64,000 bases of DNA. Origin: Adiantum capillus-veneris (lineage: Eukaryota; Streptophyta; Polypodiopsida; Polypodiales; Pteridaceae). This document shows, one piece after another, positions 48,250-59,320 of the stretch. The translations under genes and the position numbers were made by a program. Each line of letters starts with the position of its first letter. Positions within the stretch are counted from its first letter, which is position 1. The notes under the pieces are model-generated. The model made no database searches, was not told where the DNA came from, and saw only the letters and a program-made list of their open reading frames with translations. The stretch is taken from assembly GCA_014529385.2 (NCBI GenBank), contig CM043958.1, positions 76,415,669 through 76,479,668 of the forward strand, given 5' to 3'.

Positions 48250-48441
48250 GGGTTAAGGCTTATGTGCCTTGACCTGTCGCCCAAGTCATGGGGGCCCGCC
48301 CACTGTTACCCTATACTTATAGTGAGTATACTGTATAAGGGGAGCTGCCACTTCACAGTCTCCCCACCCATATCTGTGTCGTGTGTCTCCTTCTCTCTCT
48401 CTCTCTCACTCTCTGTCTGTGGTGCTCCCCGATCCCCTTCA
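48245..48441 (+). repeat. 5' LTR of the small Copia
   Basis: TGTTGGGGTT...CCCCTTCA. TATAAGG near 48334 is a candidate TATA box; the 3' LTR has TATAGGG there. Confidence 0.93.
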
Positions 48442-48443
48442 AT

Positions 48444-48455
48444 TGGTATCAGAGC
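48444..48455 (+). other. primer binding site (tRNA-Met)
   Basis: TGGTATCAGAGC, 2 nt after the 5' LTR. Confidence 0.93.
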
Positions 48456-49881
48456 TATGGTGACCGCGGAGAGCACAACGGCTTTGAGAGCTTCGAGGCG
48501 ATAGCTCGCTCGCTCTCGACGGTGGAGTTCGATCGTGGAGTTTCACGGAGAGCGATTTTAGCTTGAGGAGCTTTGGAGCTTAGGAGCTTGGTGTGGTCAA
48601 GCTTGGTCGAGGAGGCGGTTGCGGCTTCCTTGGTGAGAGGAGCTTTTGAGCTCAGTGGAGCTCGTTAGAGAAGTGCTCGGCGGAGGAGAGCTTGACATTC
48701 GAGTGCTTGGATGCTGTTGTGGCAGAGCTCTTGGGTTGGAGCTTGCATTGAGAGGACATTGCATCACGCAGAGTGGAGCAGGAGCAGGTTCAAGACTGTG
48801 TGCAGCTCGTTTTTGCCATTTTCGGGCTCTAAAACGCAGTTTTTTGCGTAGCTCCGTCATACAGAGTCAGATCTACATGATCCAGGAGTCTAGGTCAGGG
48901 TTTTGGCACGCTCCGGACGCGATGGTGATGTCTATTTGCTGAAATTATGCTTTGAATTACAGCAGGTACAGCAGCAGGTTTATTTGTGCACTTTCGGGTC
49001 CCAAAAACACTGTTTTTGGTATATCTCACACACACTGAGTATTTTCTGCAGCAACCAGCAAATTCATAGGTGTACACAGGTTTTTGGATATGCATTTGTC
49101 CAGAGAGCCACTCATGCGAGAGTGAGATATGTTGCCATGGTCTTGGCGGTTTATGTATGCTATATATGGATTTGTGTATTTGTTTATGGCTGAGATTATT
49201 TGAGATGTGGCTCAATTTATAGAAGAAACTCTGTTGGATTTGATCCAGGTTCTCACCATAGCTTCTATGTATCCGTAGGTTGCTCTTTGACAGTTTAGTG
49301 GTTGAGTTTACTCCCACTTTGACAGGTGATTTTCAGTCATCATTTGGTTGGAGTTTGGAGTCACTTGTGTATGCCCTTGTGTGCCGTATTTCGCATTGCG
49401 CATAGCGAAAAATCTTGCAAGGTTTTGCGAAATGTTGCTATAGTTATCTGGCAGACATTTGGTCTTCGATTGAAAGGTATTTTGGCAACAATCATCACTC
49501 ACATGTATGTCATTTGAGGTGCCGTTGAGTGGTACTCCGGCAAGACCGGGTATGCTCATATGTATGACTTTGTGAGGTGATTCCGGTTGAGTTTATTCCC
49601 GGATTGGCCATTGTGGCATATATTATTGTCTCTTTGAGGTTTACTGTTGAGATTTTGCTCCAGTTACAAAGGAGACTCTGCCAAAATTTTGTCAGATATT
49701 TATGCGGATTCGAGTCATATTGGCTTGTGATTTTGTGCAAGGTTTTGTACGGTTATTGGTGCAACTTTGCATCAGATTTTACAGCCATATTTGCAGACTT
49801 TTGTTGATGCGATTCGAGCCAGTTTAGGGCTGATTTGGTTGACATTTGCTACTCATTATTGGTTGCTCTTTTGCGAGCATT
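48456..49881 (+). other. long leader of the small Copia
   Basis: About 1.4 kb between primer site and gag with no sustained frame. This is unusually long for a Copia leader; compare about 385 nt in Copia 1. Confidence 0.7.
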
Positions 49882-50898
49882 ATGGCTGATTTTTCATTTG
49901 ACTTCCAGCGTTATGGTCTGACACAGTTTGATGGTGTAGATTTTGTTGCTTGGAAGGAGCATATGCTTGTTGCATTGGCGGATTTGGGGCAGGATAAACC
50001 CTTGCATGGTTTATCGGCGAAGCCCAATTCTATGCGTGATGATGATTGGCAGGATCTTGATGAGTTAGCCATGTCTATGATTTGTTTGCATCTGGTTGAG
50101 TCTGTTTACTGGCAGGTCTCGAGGGAGACTACAACTCATGCTTTATGGCAGAGTTTACATGCTATGTACGCGACATCCATGTCTACAGGGGAGTCTAGTC
50201 CCACTTCTATGTCCATGGGAGAGATTGGTCCCACACACAAGTCTCGACGGCATAGAGACTTGACATGTTGGCATTGTGGACATAGAGGGCACATTAGGCG
50301 TCGATGTTTCAGGCGTTTGAGACAACGGAGGCGACAGATGCGTGATGCAGATTTGGGCATGACAGATGCTAGTGAGATCAGTACGGTGGTTATTGAGTAT
50401 GCTTGTGACGGTGATGTCACATTTACATCTAGCTTGTCTTCAGACGATCTTATGTCTACGGATTGCATATCGGATTGCACATTGTCTTCACATTGGTTAC
50501 TAGATTCAGATGCTACTTTCCATGTCACGTCGCATCGTGAGTGGTTTAGCACGTTTTCTAGTGGGAGACTTGGTTGTGTGCACATGGCTGATAGTGTTGT
50601 GTATGACATTAAGGGTGCAGGAGACGTATGTTTGTCCTTGCCCAGTGGTATGAGATTTACCCTGCGTCATATGCGTTATGTGCCAGGTCTGAGACGGGAT
50701 TTGATCTCAGTCAGACAGTTACGGGATAGTGGATGTCGGGTATCGCTGCTTGAGCGATCTGTTGCGTTGCATTTGGGTTCGCTAGTGATTGCGAGAGGTG
50801 CCAGAAGTGGTACAGGTTACCCATTGCATGTGGATCACACGAGAGACGGTGTTGTCTCTGTAATCACGCAGCTAGGTAGAGAGCGAGAGAGCAGGTGA
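49882..50898 (+). CDS. gag-protease polyprotein of the small Copia
   Basis: 338 codons from MADFSFDFQRYGLTQFDG, chosen because it is the usual Copia gag opening (an in-frame upstream ATG exists at 49846). Gag core with FVAWKEHMLVAL near residue 25-37, basic region, zinc knuckle CWHCGHRGHIRRRC near residue 130, then the protease with WLLDSDATFHVT in place of DSGAT, so the active-site Gly is replaced by Asp. It continues to LRHMRYVPGLRRDLISV and stops where integrase should begin. Gag may package RNA; protease is probably inactive. Confidence 0.85.
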   Translation: MADFSFDFQRYGLTQFDGVDFVAWKEHMLVALADLGQDKPLHGLSAKPNSMRDDDWQDLDELAMSMICLHLVESVYWQVSRETTTHALWQSLHAMYATSMSTGESSPTSMSMGEIGPTHKSRRHRDLTCWHCGHRGHIRRRCFRRLRQRRRQMRDADLGMTDASEISTVVIEYACDGDVTFTSSLSSDDLMSTDCISDCTLSSHWLLDSDATFHVTSHREWFSTFSSGRLGCVHMADSVVYDIKGAGDVCLSLPSGMRFTLRHMRYVPGLRRDLISVRQLRDSGCRVSLLERSVALHLGSLVIARGARSGTGYPLHVDHTRDGVVSVITQLGRERESR

Positions 50899-50916
50899 GT
50901 CTCTTTTGCTTGTGGG

Positions 50917-51438
50917 TTGCAGGGTGCTTTTCATGGAGTGCAGAGCAGTGACCTTGTTGTGCAGGTTGCGTCTATGGATGCACAGGTAGAGCGGGACAGC
51001 TCTAGTGAGTCACAGCAGGATGAGTCATCAGAGGTGATGATAGAGATGACTCACATGGATGCTGAGATGTCGGCTATTGTGGAGTCATTTCTTGATATGC
51101 TTATGCCAGATCTTGATGTAGATTCAGGACATATGGATACACTTGGTACACATGTGATATGTGGTGGGCACGAGGAGTCACTCTAGAGCTTGGAGTCAGA
51201 GTGCCATGGTCTCTATGATAGGGGACAGGATTGCCATGAGTTGAGTTCTGAGTTGGAGGTGGCAGAGGTTGCCAGGGTTGCATCAACATTCGGTGTCCTC
51301 ATGTACGAGATGTTGATCTCGAAGCCCGACATAGCAGCTGCAGTGGGAGCATTTGTAGCAGGGTTGGTTAGTTGTTCGATGACTGATCTCAGCATAGAGC
51401 ATAGGGGAGGTTTGCAGGTATTGGACCGATACTTGTAG
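50917..51438 (+). pseudogene. remnant from the Copia RT-RNase H junction
   Basis: One frame with a single stop near 51184 ends FGVLMYEMLISKPDIAAAVG and GLQVLDRYL, which match the Copia segment VGSLMYAM-RPDIA-AV and ILRYL. The first half is acidic and unrecognised. It marks the 3' border of the deletion that removed integrase and RT. Confidence 0.7.
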
Positions 51439-51642
51439 GAGTGCATGAGCTCTTGTAGACTCTTTGCAGAGCTTGGAGCTAGCTCTGTGTGGCTTCCGCA
51501 GTGGGATGTTTGTCTATCAGTAGAGCAGGATGCACTAGCTCATCGAGAGTCAGTGGGCATAGGTTGAGAGAATATCTCACCTTCTATTACTTGTACACTA
51601 GTAGATCTTGCTTAAAGGCACATTGGCCTTTAAGTGGGAGGT

Positions 51643-51835
51643 TGTTGGGGTTAAGGCCTATGTGCCTTGACCGGTCGCCCAGGTCATGGGCGCCCGCCCA
51701 CTGTTACCCTATACTTATAGTGAGTATACTGTATAGGGGGAGCTGCCACTTCAGAGACTCCCCACCCATATCTGTGTCGCGTGTCTCCTTCTCTCTCTCT
51801 CACTCTCTATCTGTGGTGCTCCCCGATCCCCTTCA
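51643..51835 (+). repeat. 3' LTR of the small Copia
   Basis: Preceded by the purine tract AAGTGGGAGGT. Ends CCCCTTCA against the TA tract. Confidence 0.93.
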
Positions 51836-51856
51836 TATATATATATATATATATAT

Positions 51857-52831
51857 TGAGCTGTAAAAAATTCTTTCATTTAAGAATTTCACAAAGATTC
51901 ATTTCATCAAATTGTTCTATTATTTTCTATGCTTATTAAGTCTATCTTTTTTAATGCAGTAAAATATTCTTTTGTTTTAGTTTTTCAATGCGTTTTTACT
52001 TTTTATTTTTCATTTTGTTTTGTTTTCAAATGGTAATGTGCAAGGTACATCTTCAACCTTATTATTTCACTGGAGCTTTTGCTAATATATAAGCCATTCG
52101 TGATTATGTACATATAATGGATAAGATAATGTATATTTTTATTTTGTTTTGTTTTCAAATGATAATGGGCAGTGTGCACTTTTCATCTTATTATTTAAGT
52201 GTGGTCTTTTCTAACATATAAGCCATTTGCGATTATGTGTGTATAATGGACACAATAATTTTATACTGAAGCACAACAAAAATCCCCTGTGCATTCATTT
52301 AAACATAAATTTTATCCCCCCTTAACTTAGCAGACCTTCGTGCCTCCTCACCTTGTTTTATGTGGAAGAAAAAGGGAGAGAGAAAAGACTGATCAAAAAC
52401 TGAGGAGAGAGATTCAAAAATGAGTTTTGATTCAGCGAATATGATGTGAGACTTAATGATCTTCAAATTTTCATGCTTTCATAAGTCTTGCATACTCCAA
52501 TTTCCTATGAACTTTTTTCCACATCCTTATCACACTTTGCATAAAATCTATGGAAACCAACATTGCCATCTTCCTTACCATAGCTTTCAAAAGTATCAAA
52601 AGTCTTTTCACCTCAAGAAGGCAACTGTAAATGAAACACCCTTTCTCCTTAATCATTTTCTCTAGTTGGAAATTGGATGAATTCTTTGCATATATCCTCC
52701 TCACAACTGTTTTCCCATGTGCCACCCTTATTTACTCTTGGCAATTTATAATTAAATAGCATACATATAAGTAGACAAAAAGAGATGATAGAAAACAAGT
52801 GAAAGGGTCATGATGTCTTTCTAAAAAAATA
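51857..52831. other. AT-rich region with a 129-bp tandem duplication
   Basis: ATTTTGTTTTGTTTTCAAAT starts at 52012 and 52141, and the 129 bp after each is similar. No gene is supported. Confidence 0.65.
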
Positions 52832-53221
52832 AGAAAGTGATAAAATCATTAGGTTGAGTTCAACTGGAATCAATATTCGGAAAAGGATTGCCTCAACTTA
52901 GACGTGAACCAGTTGAAAATCAAAACTAGCCGGTTGCAAACCATGGTAAAGGAAAGAAAAATTGATGAAATATGTGAGAGAATAGTTCAAAAGTCATGCT
53001 AATTTTACATTTTTGCTAGTATTTCCGGTTTGCTACTTTGACCGACCCCAATATTGATAAGAATTAAGTTATAGAATGCAAGAAAAATCAAGAATATGAT
53101 GTTGTGAAATGAAATGTGAAATTTTAAAAAATCATCAATAAATAAATAAATATGTGTGTGTGTAAATATAAATATATATATACATGTGTGTGTGTATGTA
53201 TCTATAGAATCTATTAGAAGT
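52832..53221 (-). repeat. dispersed repeat, copy 2
   Basis: Inverted relative of 32919-33301. The region ends near CTTCTAATAGATTC, which corresponds to the bases just right of the Helitron end at 32918. Confidence 0.7.
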
Positions 53222-53309
53222 ATGCAAGGTTAATGCAAGAGAAGTCAAGACATGTCACATGTGAAATGAAAGGTGAAATAAAAAGATCCATTTATTATTT
53301 TAGAACTGA

Positions 53310-53940
53310 AGATAAGTCTCCATCATCACACTGAAAACATTTAAGGGTGAAAGCATGTTAACCTGTCATGCTTTTTCATGTCCCGGACAATGCTAACTAG
53401 CACAATTTTGACATATGCTAACTAGTACAATAACTTGAGCTACATCTCCAAGATCTATGACGTATGATATCAATAGAAAGCACTTGAAACAAAGAATCCA
53501 AATGTACAACCTCCGATAATTTTTGATATTATTTGTAAAAAAGTTACTGGACGCCCAACTTTTCGAAGATGTGCTAACTTGAAACTACTAACTAGCACAA
53601 AAAACGCGACAGGTTAACATGCTTTCTAAGTCTCCATCATCACACTTAAGATAACATTTAAGATAAGTTTCCATCATTACACTGAAAACATTTAAGATAA
53701 GTCTCCATCATCACACTTAAGATAAGTCTTCATCATTACACTGAAAACATTTAAGATAAGTCTCCATCATCACACTTAAGATAAGTCTCCATCATTACAC
53801 TCAAAACATTTAAGATAAGTCTCCATCATCACACTTAAGATAAGTCTCCATCATTACACTCAAAACATTTAAGATAAGTCTCCATCATCACACTTATAAT
53901 AACATTTAAGATAAAACTTCATTGTGGCACTGAAAACATT
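53310..53940 (+). repeat. 59-bp minisatellite interrupted by a MITE
   Basis: AAGTCTCCATCATCACAC recurs at 53699, 53758, 53817 and 53876, a 59-bp period. Each unit is two related halves (CATCATCACACTTAAGATAA and CATCATTACACTCAAAACAT). Earlier, less regular copies flank the MITE. Confidence 0.92.
53349..53626. mobile_element. 278-bp MITE with 19-bp inverted repeats
   Basis: Terminal repeats GAAAGCATGTTAACCTGTC are perfect. The interior repeats GCTAACTAGCACAA near both ends and has no coding frame. It lies inside the 59-bp minisatellite; TAAG words occur on both sides, but the exact target duplication is ambiguous. Confidence 0.8.
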
Positions 53941-54475
53941 GAAAGTATGCCTAACCCAACTCAACACTAAGGTTTCTTTCAGAAAGCCAAAAAGTTCTTA
54001 TTTTCTTAAAATAACCCTCTAAAGCATAAAATAATTATGTAACCTCACAAATATTAGTAACACACACCTAAAGCTAAGGTGGACGTAAAAGGGGGTCTTA
54101 GTCATTGCCAATTTATTTATGGTTTATTATAGCTATATACATATACACACACATTCATCTTACTTATGACTAGATTAAAAATTTGATTGTTTCTTCTTTC
54201 ATGATAGCTAGATCAAAAACTAGCTAACAATTACCCCCCTCTAATGTATGGTCCATTCATGTACCATCAACCAACTCACATTTATGTGAAAGTAAAGTAA
54301 AATCATTAAATGATTACTCCATGATATTTCTCCTTCTTAATGCCTCTTGGACTTCATAGGTTATGTGCGTATGTGTACATGCTCTCATTGTATGAGGAGT
54401 GCAGCAAATTTCATACCTCCTTGGTTTCTGGCTTACCTTGTTCTATATTCCAATCTTTTGAAAGAATGCAGCTTA
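53941..54475. other. AT-rich intergenic
   Basis: No gene or repeat recognised. Confidence 0.55.
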
Positions 54476-54730
54476 AATAAAGCCATTGATCTTTCTAGGG
54501 TGCTTCTTTCCATCAAATTCCATCAATTGATAATAGCTTCCTGCATAAGCTTTCTTTTCAATGAAAGGTCCCTCCCATCTATGTTCAAATTTGACATTGA
54601 ACATGTTGTCCAAGATGTTGCTTCAAAAAATAAAGCTCTTTTCTTCAATAACTTTGTCTTTAAGACCCTTGTGAGTTTCTCCTTGATTTGCAAAGTTTTT
54701 CCTCATATCACTTGTAGGCCAACTCCCTTT
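54476..54730 (-). pseudogene. gypsy integrase C-terminal fragment
   Basis: Minus-strand frame reads NVKFEHRWEGPFIEKKAYAG, then SYYQLMEFDGKKHPRKINGF, closely matching the conserved end of plant Ty3/gypsy integrases (RWEGPF...Y-L-DG...INGK-LK-Y). Bases upstream on the minus strand (to 54730) may add DKVIEEKSFIF. It comes from a different lineage than elements A and B. Confidence 0.72.
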
Positions 54731-56870
54731 TCAAGTCTAGCTCCACCATGATGAGGAGACTTTTGATCCATGCTTTGTAACCATTTTTCTCTTGTTTACC
54801 TATAATGGCTAGATACCATCAATCCCCCATTTTTAAAAGGTTCATTGGTGATTATTGGTTATTAAGGTCCACATATGTGAGGTCCCCACCAAGTTCGTGA
54901 GTCTCATAAACATTGCAGATCCTCAAGAAAAAGTTACTTATTGTTGAACTTCTCTATAGTCTACACAACGTTACATATTTAAATAGAAGTCAGATTGTAA
55001 AGTGCATAGTCCAAGGAAACTAACCTTGATGCTTTTACCCCATAGATTTCTGAGGCACAACCTAATCAAGTCTACCCATCCATAGAATGTTGCCATTGTG
55101 GCTTCATTCTCCCACTTTCCACACCATACTCACACCACTTTTCTTTTTCTATTTTTTAATCAATATCACAATTATGTGAAAAACATTCAAGTTCTTTATT
55201 AGTTTATCACACATGTTCATTCCATGAGCCTTTCAAATAGTATTGAAGACATTCTTTCAAATACAAAGGAGTAGATCATTTTTCTCCACGACACTCTTGA
55301 ATAGGTTTCTCTTAGAAATTCAATTTGCACAATCATGAGAGATCTATAAATACATTATCCATTAAAAAAACCTTTGTCATCCTTGAGCATTCCATACCCC
55401 TCGATACGCAACTCACTGGCCCAATTTGGGCATACTTTTTTCATAACAATAGCAGTGTCAACCTGGATGTCATCTCATGCCATGACAAAACAAGAAGTTT
55501 GTAGTATTCTATTGGGCCAAACTAGACCTACTCTCATCACTGTGATAGTTGTAGTTTGTATTATTTTGTTGGCCCAACCTAGACCTACTCTTGTCACAAT
55601 GACATTTGTCCCTCGAAATCATCTCATGCCACAAAAATTGCCACCTAATATCATTGTTAGTAAGTAGAACATTCAAGAGAAACCATATCAAAAGGTTTGG
55701 CAAACATTCTTTCATAGTCAATCACTTTGTCCCAAACATTTCTTTCCTAGTTTATAAATTCCATCGTTCCAGGATTAGACCCTATGCTTTTGGTCCAATG
55801 CTTTTCCTAAAATGGATTTTTCTACTGATTATCTAGGGTCACATATGCAATGTATGCATGAAAAAAATTGCTAACCTGTGCAACATTCATGGTAGGTATG
55901 GTCGGTATCGCCTCTTTGTGCTCCACTAGTGCCACCAAGTAGCTAGGACTAGTCTCATGGTCATTCAGCACCTCATCTTGAAATATTTTGTGAGGTGCCA
56001 TAGCTACTACGCTAATTAGTCTCTTTTATTTTCTAAGGTAGCCAAGAGTGCACCAATGCTACTAGATGCACCCTCATAAACCTTAGGTAATTTTCTCTAT
56101 TTCATCTCTTAATTTTATAGCTAGCTTTAGTATAAATACCTAATGTATAGATTCCTATGATTTAAATAAGATCTCTAATAGTAACCATAGGTAGATTAAG
56201 CTAAGAGTTATTTACCATAATTGACCAAAATAAACTTGCAATTTTTCTACCCAATTTATGTATGAAAAATGATAATTTTGCTAGTAATAACTAGAAAAAA
56301 TAGGGTTTCACAATTCTCTTAATTATCTATGGTTATTCTCATTAAGAATTGCGAGATATAAATTATTGATATTTTTTATTTTTTTTTATAGTTTTGAGCT
56401 TATCGTTAGCACTATTTATCTAAAAATGACCAAAAATATTATTTAATAGCCTTTACTTTTCTTTTAAAAATACGCTACTTTTTTAAGGTTTAAAAAAAAC
56501 TTTGGTTAAAGGGGTTTTATTTCTAAATATCAATGAATAATTACTGTAATTTTCTATTTCCTAAGAATTTCAAAACTACCTGTAAAATGTGATAATTCAA
56601 GGAGCCTAATAGTATCATTTCTCTTCCCAATATGATAAATATTTAGGGAAATTAAATTCAACATAATTCTTCACAAAAGTAATTTTCTTTCTTTTTAATC
56701 GGTCAAAAATTAGGTGTCTTACTAAAAATTGACAAAAAATTGACAAAAAATAATAATACACGTGTATCTTAACCATGCAATAGAGATTCCAATTCTAGCT
56801 TCAGTTTTCCTAATTGGACTATAGTTTAGCTAATATTCACTACCTTAAGATTAAGCTCGTCTCAATATTT
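54731..56870. other. AT-rich intergenic, no supported gene
   Basis: Includes a short internal duplication of GGCCCAA-CTAGACCTACTC near 55515 and 55570. Could hold older gypsy sequence upstream of the 54476 fragment, but no motif was recognised. Confidence 0.5.
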
Positions 56871-57100
56871 TCCTAATTATATGTACAAATAATACTTAAT
56901 CAATAAATTAATGATGTTTTTGCTTAATGCGAGTGTAATTAATATTCCTAATTATATGTATGGATAATACTTAATCAATAAATTAATGATGCTTTATGCT
57001 TAATGTGAGTGTAATTAATATTCCTAATTATATGTATGGATAATACTTAATCATAAATTAATGATGCTTTATGCTTAATGCTTAATGTGAGTGTAATTAA
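56871..57100 (+). repeat. 75-bp AT-rich tandem repeat (3 units)
   Basis: TCCTAATTATATGTA starts at 56871, 56946 and 57022. Confidence 0.9.
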
Positions 57101-57511
57101 TATTCTTAATTAATCAATTGGTGTGGAAGCCTAGTTAGCTCTTACAATCTTGGCGTTGAGATCACTTGGAGTCACTCAATGAAACCACAGGACATGCAAT
57201 TCCATCTAAACCAATTTCATTACACTCTCGACCACCAGTACAAAGATGCACCTTGCGGGTTGTAGCAATGTGAAACTCTTTTGGGCATCTTACCATGACC
57301 ATGAGTGCAACTCTTTTGTTCATCTTACCATGACCATGAGTGCAACTTCTACAGGAATCTCACAGAGCTTGCTTTATTCTACTTTATAAATAGATCAGTT
57401 GGTGACCTCAAGTATGCCACTGTCTTTAGCAAATTGTGACAAGACAAAATGGCTACATCATGGAGGCCAAGGTTGCTCACCCAAATGTTTCTTCCTAGTT
57501 GGTTGCATGGT

Positions 57512-57628
<117 letters not shown>

Positions 57629-58503
57629 AAACCTTTAAGTGTGTGACAAGTTTTCAAAATTTTAGTGTAAAAACCTTCAAAATTTCAAGATATTTCTTGT
57701 AATATAGAAGCAAATTTTAAATGGAAGTAGCCTCCACCCACATCCAACGGAGAAAGACCTTCAAATTTTTCCTTCTAACATGATCTATTTACCTCCTATA
57801 TTTCTCATATCTAAAACTATTTGATAGCGGTAGTGCCATGCGTTACAAATTGCGAACAAGAGGGAAAATCCAAGTCGAAATGAAGTTGCCATTTACTAAA
57901 TAGGGTAGCAATCTTAATTCCACCCACGCTCCATTTCAAGCTGCATTTGACATTCAAAAAAACAATGTCTCTCTCGTGTTTCAATGCCATCTGCTCAAAC
58001 CTTATTGTCATTCACTAGCATTGGTATCACTCTTCACCTCATTGCTGCTACACTACTGCTCGCATGCATACCCCCTCATCATCAGCTTGTTGCATCATCC
58101 TTGTGTCTCACTCCCCCCTCTGTGGTGTCCACCTTGCGTGTGACAGTGGCTAGGGGTTCTCGAAGCAATCTCAGGTCTAGAATGTAGTAGTGGCAACTTC
58201 CGCAGCAGGCTCAATCCTCGAACACCAGCACCTCCATTCTCTTTTGCCACTATCGAGCCCCAACAATCTCAAACGTTGGACACCATGTGCTAGAGAGGTG
58301 GATGGGTAAAAAACTTGCGGAAGGAAGTCCAAGAATGTCGATTGCACTCTGCAATGTGTCTCAAAATGCGAACAATAGGGAAAAGCCAAGTCAAAATGAA
58401 GTCATCGCCGACTAAAGTGGACAACGATCTTCACTCCACCCACGCTCCATTCCATGCTACATTTTGCATTCAAAACAACAATCTCTCTCTCACGATGCAA
58501 TGT

Positions 58504-58920
58504 CACTATATGGCACGGCTCCAGCCAGGGGGGATCTATGGTGGGAAAGAGAAGCCGAAATCGCAATGCAATCTCAGCCGTTTCGACTCGGTGAACTAGG
58601 GGATGAACTTGGGGAAAAAATGGCGCCCCGAGTTCACTCTTAGTTCACTCGTCTCTCGGGGTGTGGGTCGAACTCGGGATGTCTCCGTTGCCACACGAAT
58701 GCCTTACCACCATGCTAGCGCGCGTCCTATCGATGTTGGCATGGCACATGATCACACCTTAGTTTACCCGCCCCTAATTCACCCTTAGTTCACCACCATT
58801 TCACCCACCCCTAGTTCACCCCCACTTCACTACATGATCCAACGGCTGAGATTAAAGCCACCTCGACCCCCCAAATTTGGGCCCTAGATCCCCTCCGAGC
58901 CAAAGCCGTGCCATATAGTG
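58504..58920. mobile_element. 417-bp inverted-repeat element with tRNA-like promoter
   Basis: Ends are CACTATATGGCACGGCT and its exact complement. The inverted arms continue imperfectly for about 100 bp (shared AATCTCAGCCGTT and GGTGAACTAGGGG). TGCAATG occurs at 58496-58502 and 58929-58935, a candidate target duplication if the right border is 8 bp further out. Between the arms, on the minus strand, TAGCATGGTGG (58707-58717) and GAGTTCGACCC (58665-58675) resemble pol III A and B boxes of a tRNA. Confidence 0.78.
58650..58725 (-). other. tRNA-like sequence (SINE head or tRNA relic)
   Basis: The D-arm-like TAGCATGGTGGTAAGGC and T-arm-like GAGTTCGACCC are about 40 nt apart. The acceptor stem does not pair convincingly, so this is not a functional tRNA gene. 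Confidence 0.45.
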
Positions 58921-59320
58921 ATGAAGGTTGCAATGCCACCGGCTCAAACCTTATCGTCATTCACCAGCAACGGCATTACTCTTGACCTCATTTTCCGTAC
59001 ACTTTACTGCTCGGCTTGGATACCCCCTCATCATCATCCTTGCGCCACAAAGCTTGGTCTGTTGTCCATTTCACACCCATCTGCAGTGTCCACCTTGCGT
59101 GACAGTGACTGGTAGTTCTCAGAGCAATCTCCTCTCTAGAAACCAGCAGCGGAAACTCTCAAAGCAGGCTCAATCCTCGGATGGCAGCACCTGCGTTCAC
59201 TTTTGCCACTATCGACCCCTAGCAATCTCAAACTTTGGACTCCATGTGCTATTGTTGAGAGAGAGGTGGATGGGTAGAAATAGCGGAAGGTAGTCCAAGA
59301 ATGTAGGTTGCGCTCTTCCC

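Larger units (their letters stand above)
48245..51835 (+). mobile_element. small Copia element with gag-protease only (3.59 kb)
   Basis: Both LTRs (197 and 193 bp), a tRNA-Met primer site and a purine tract are present, but the interior keeps only gag, protease and a scrap from the RT-RNase H junction. Integrase and nearly all RT are missing. LTRs differ at about nine positions plus a 4-bp CT-repeat indel (about 95%). The structure is that of a non-autonomous element that would need pol from a relative. Confidence 0.92.
57828..59320 (+). repeat. tandem duplication, about 517-bp offset
   Basis: The segment 57828-58370 is repeated from 58371 to 59320, but the second copy is interrupted by the element at 58504-58920. 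Shared words include AAACAATAGGGAAAA-CCAAG, CACCCACGCTCCATT and ATACCCCCTCATCATCA. No convincing coding frame. Confidence 0.8.

Noticed and set aside
53628-53940. CRISPR array
   Set aside because: A simple 59-bp minisatellite whose spacer parts are also repeated, in a plant nuclear context.
54347-54751. A 134-codon plus-strand protein
   Set aside because: The opposite strand of the same bases carries the recognisable gypsy integrase tail, so the plus frame is a shadow.
58650-58725. A working tRNA gene
   Set aside because: Only A- and B-box-like arms are present. No paired acceptor stem or convincing anticodon arm was found.
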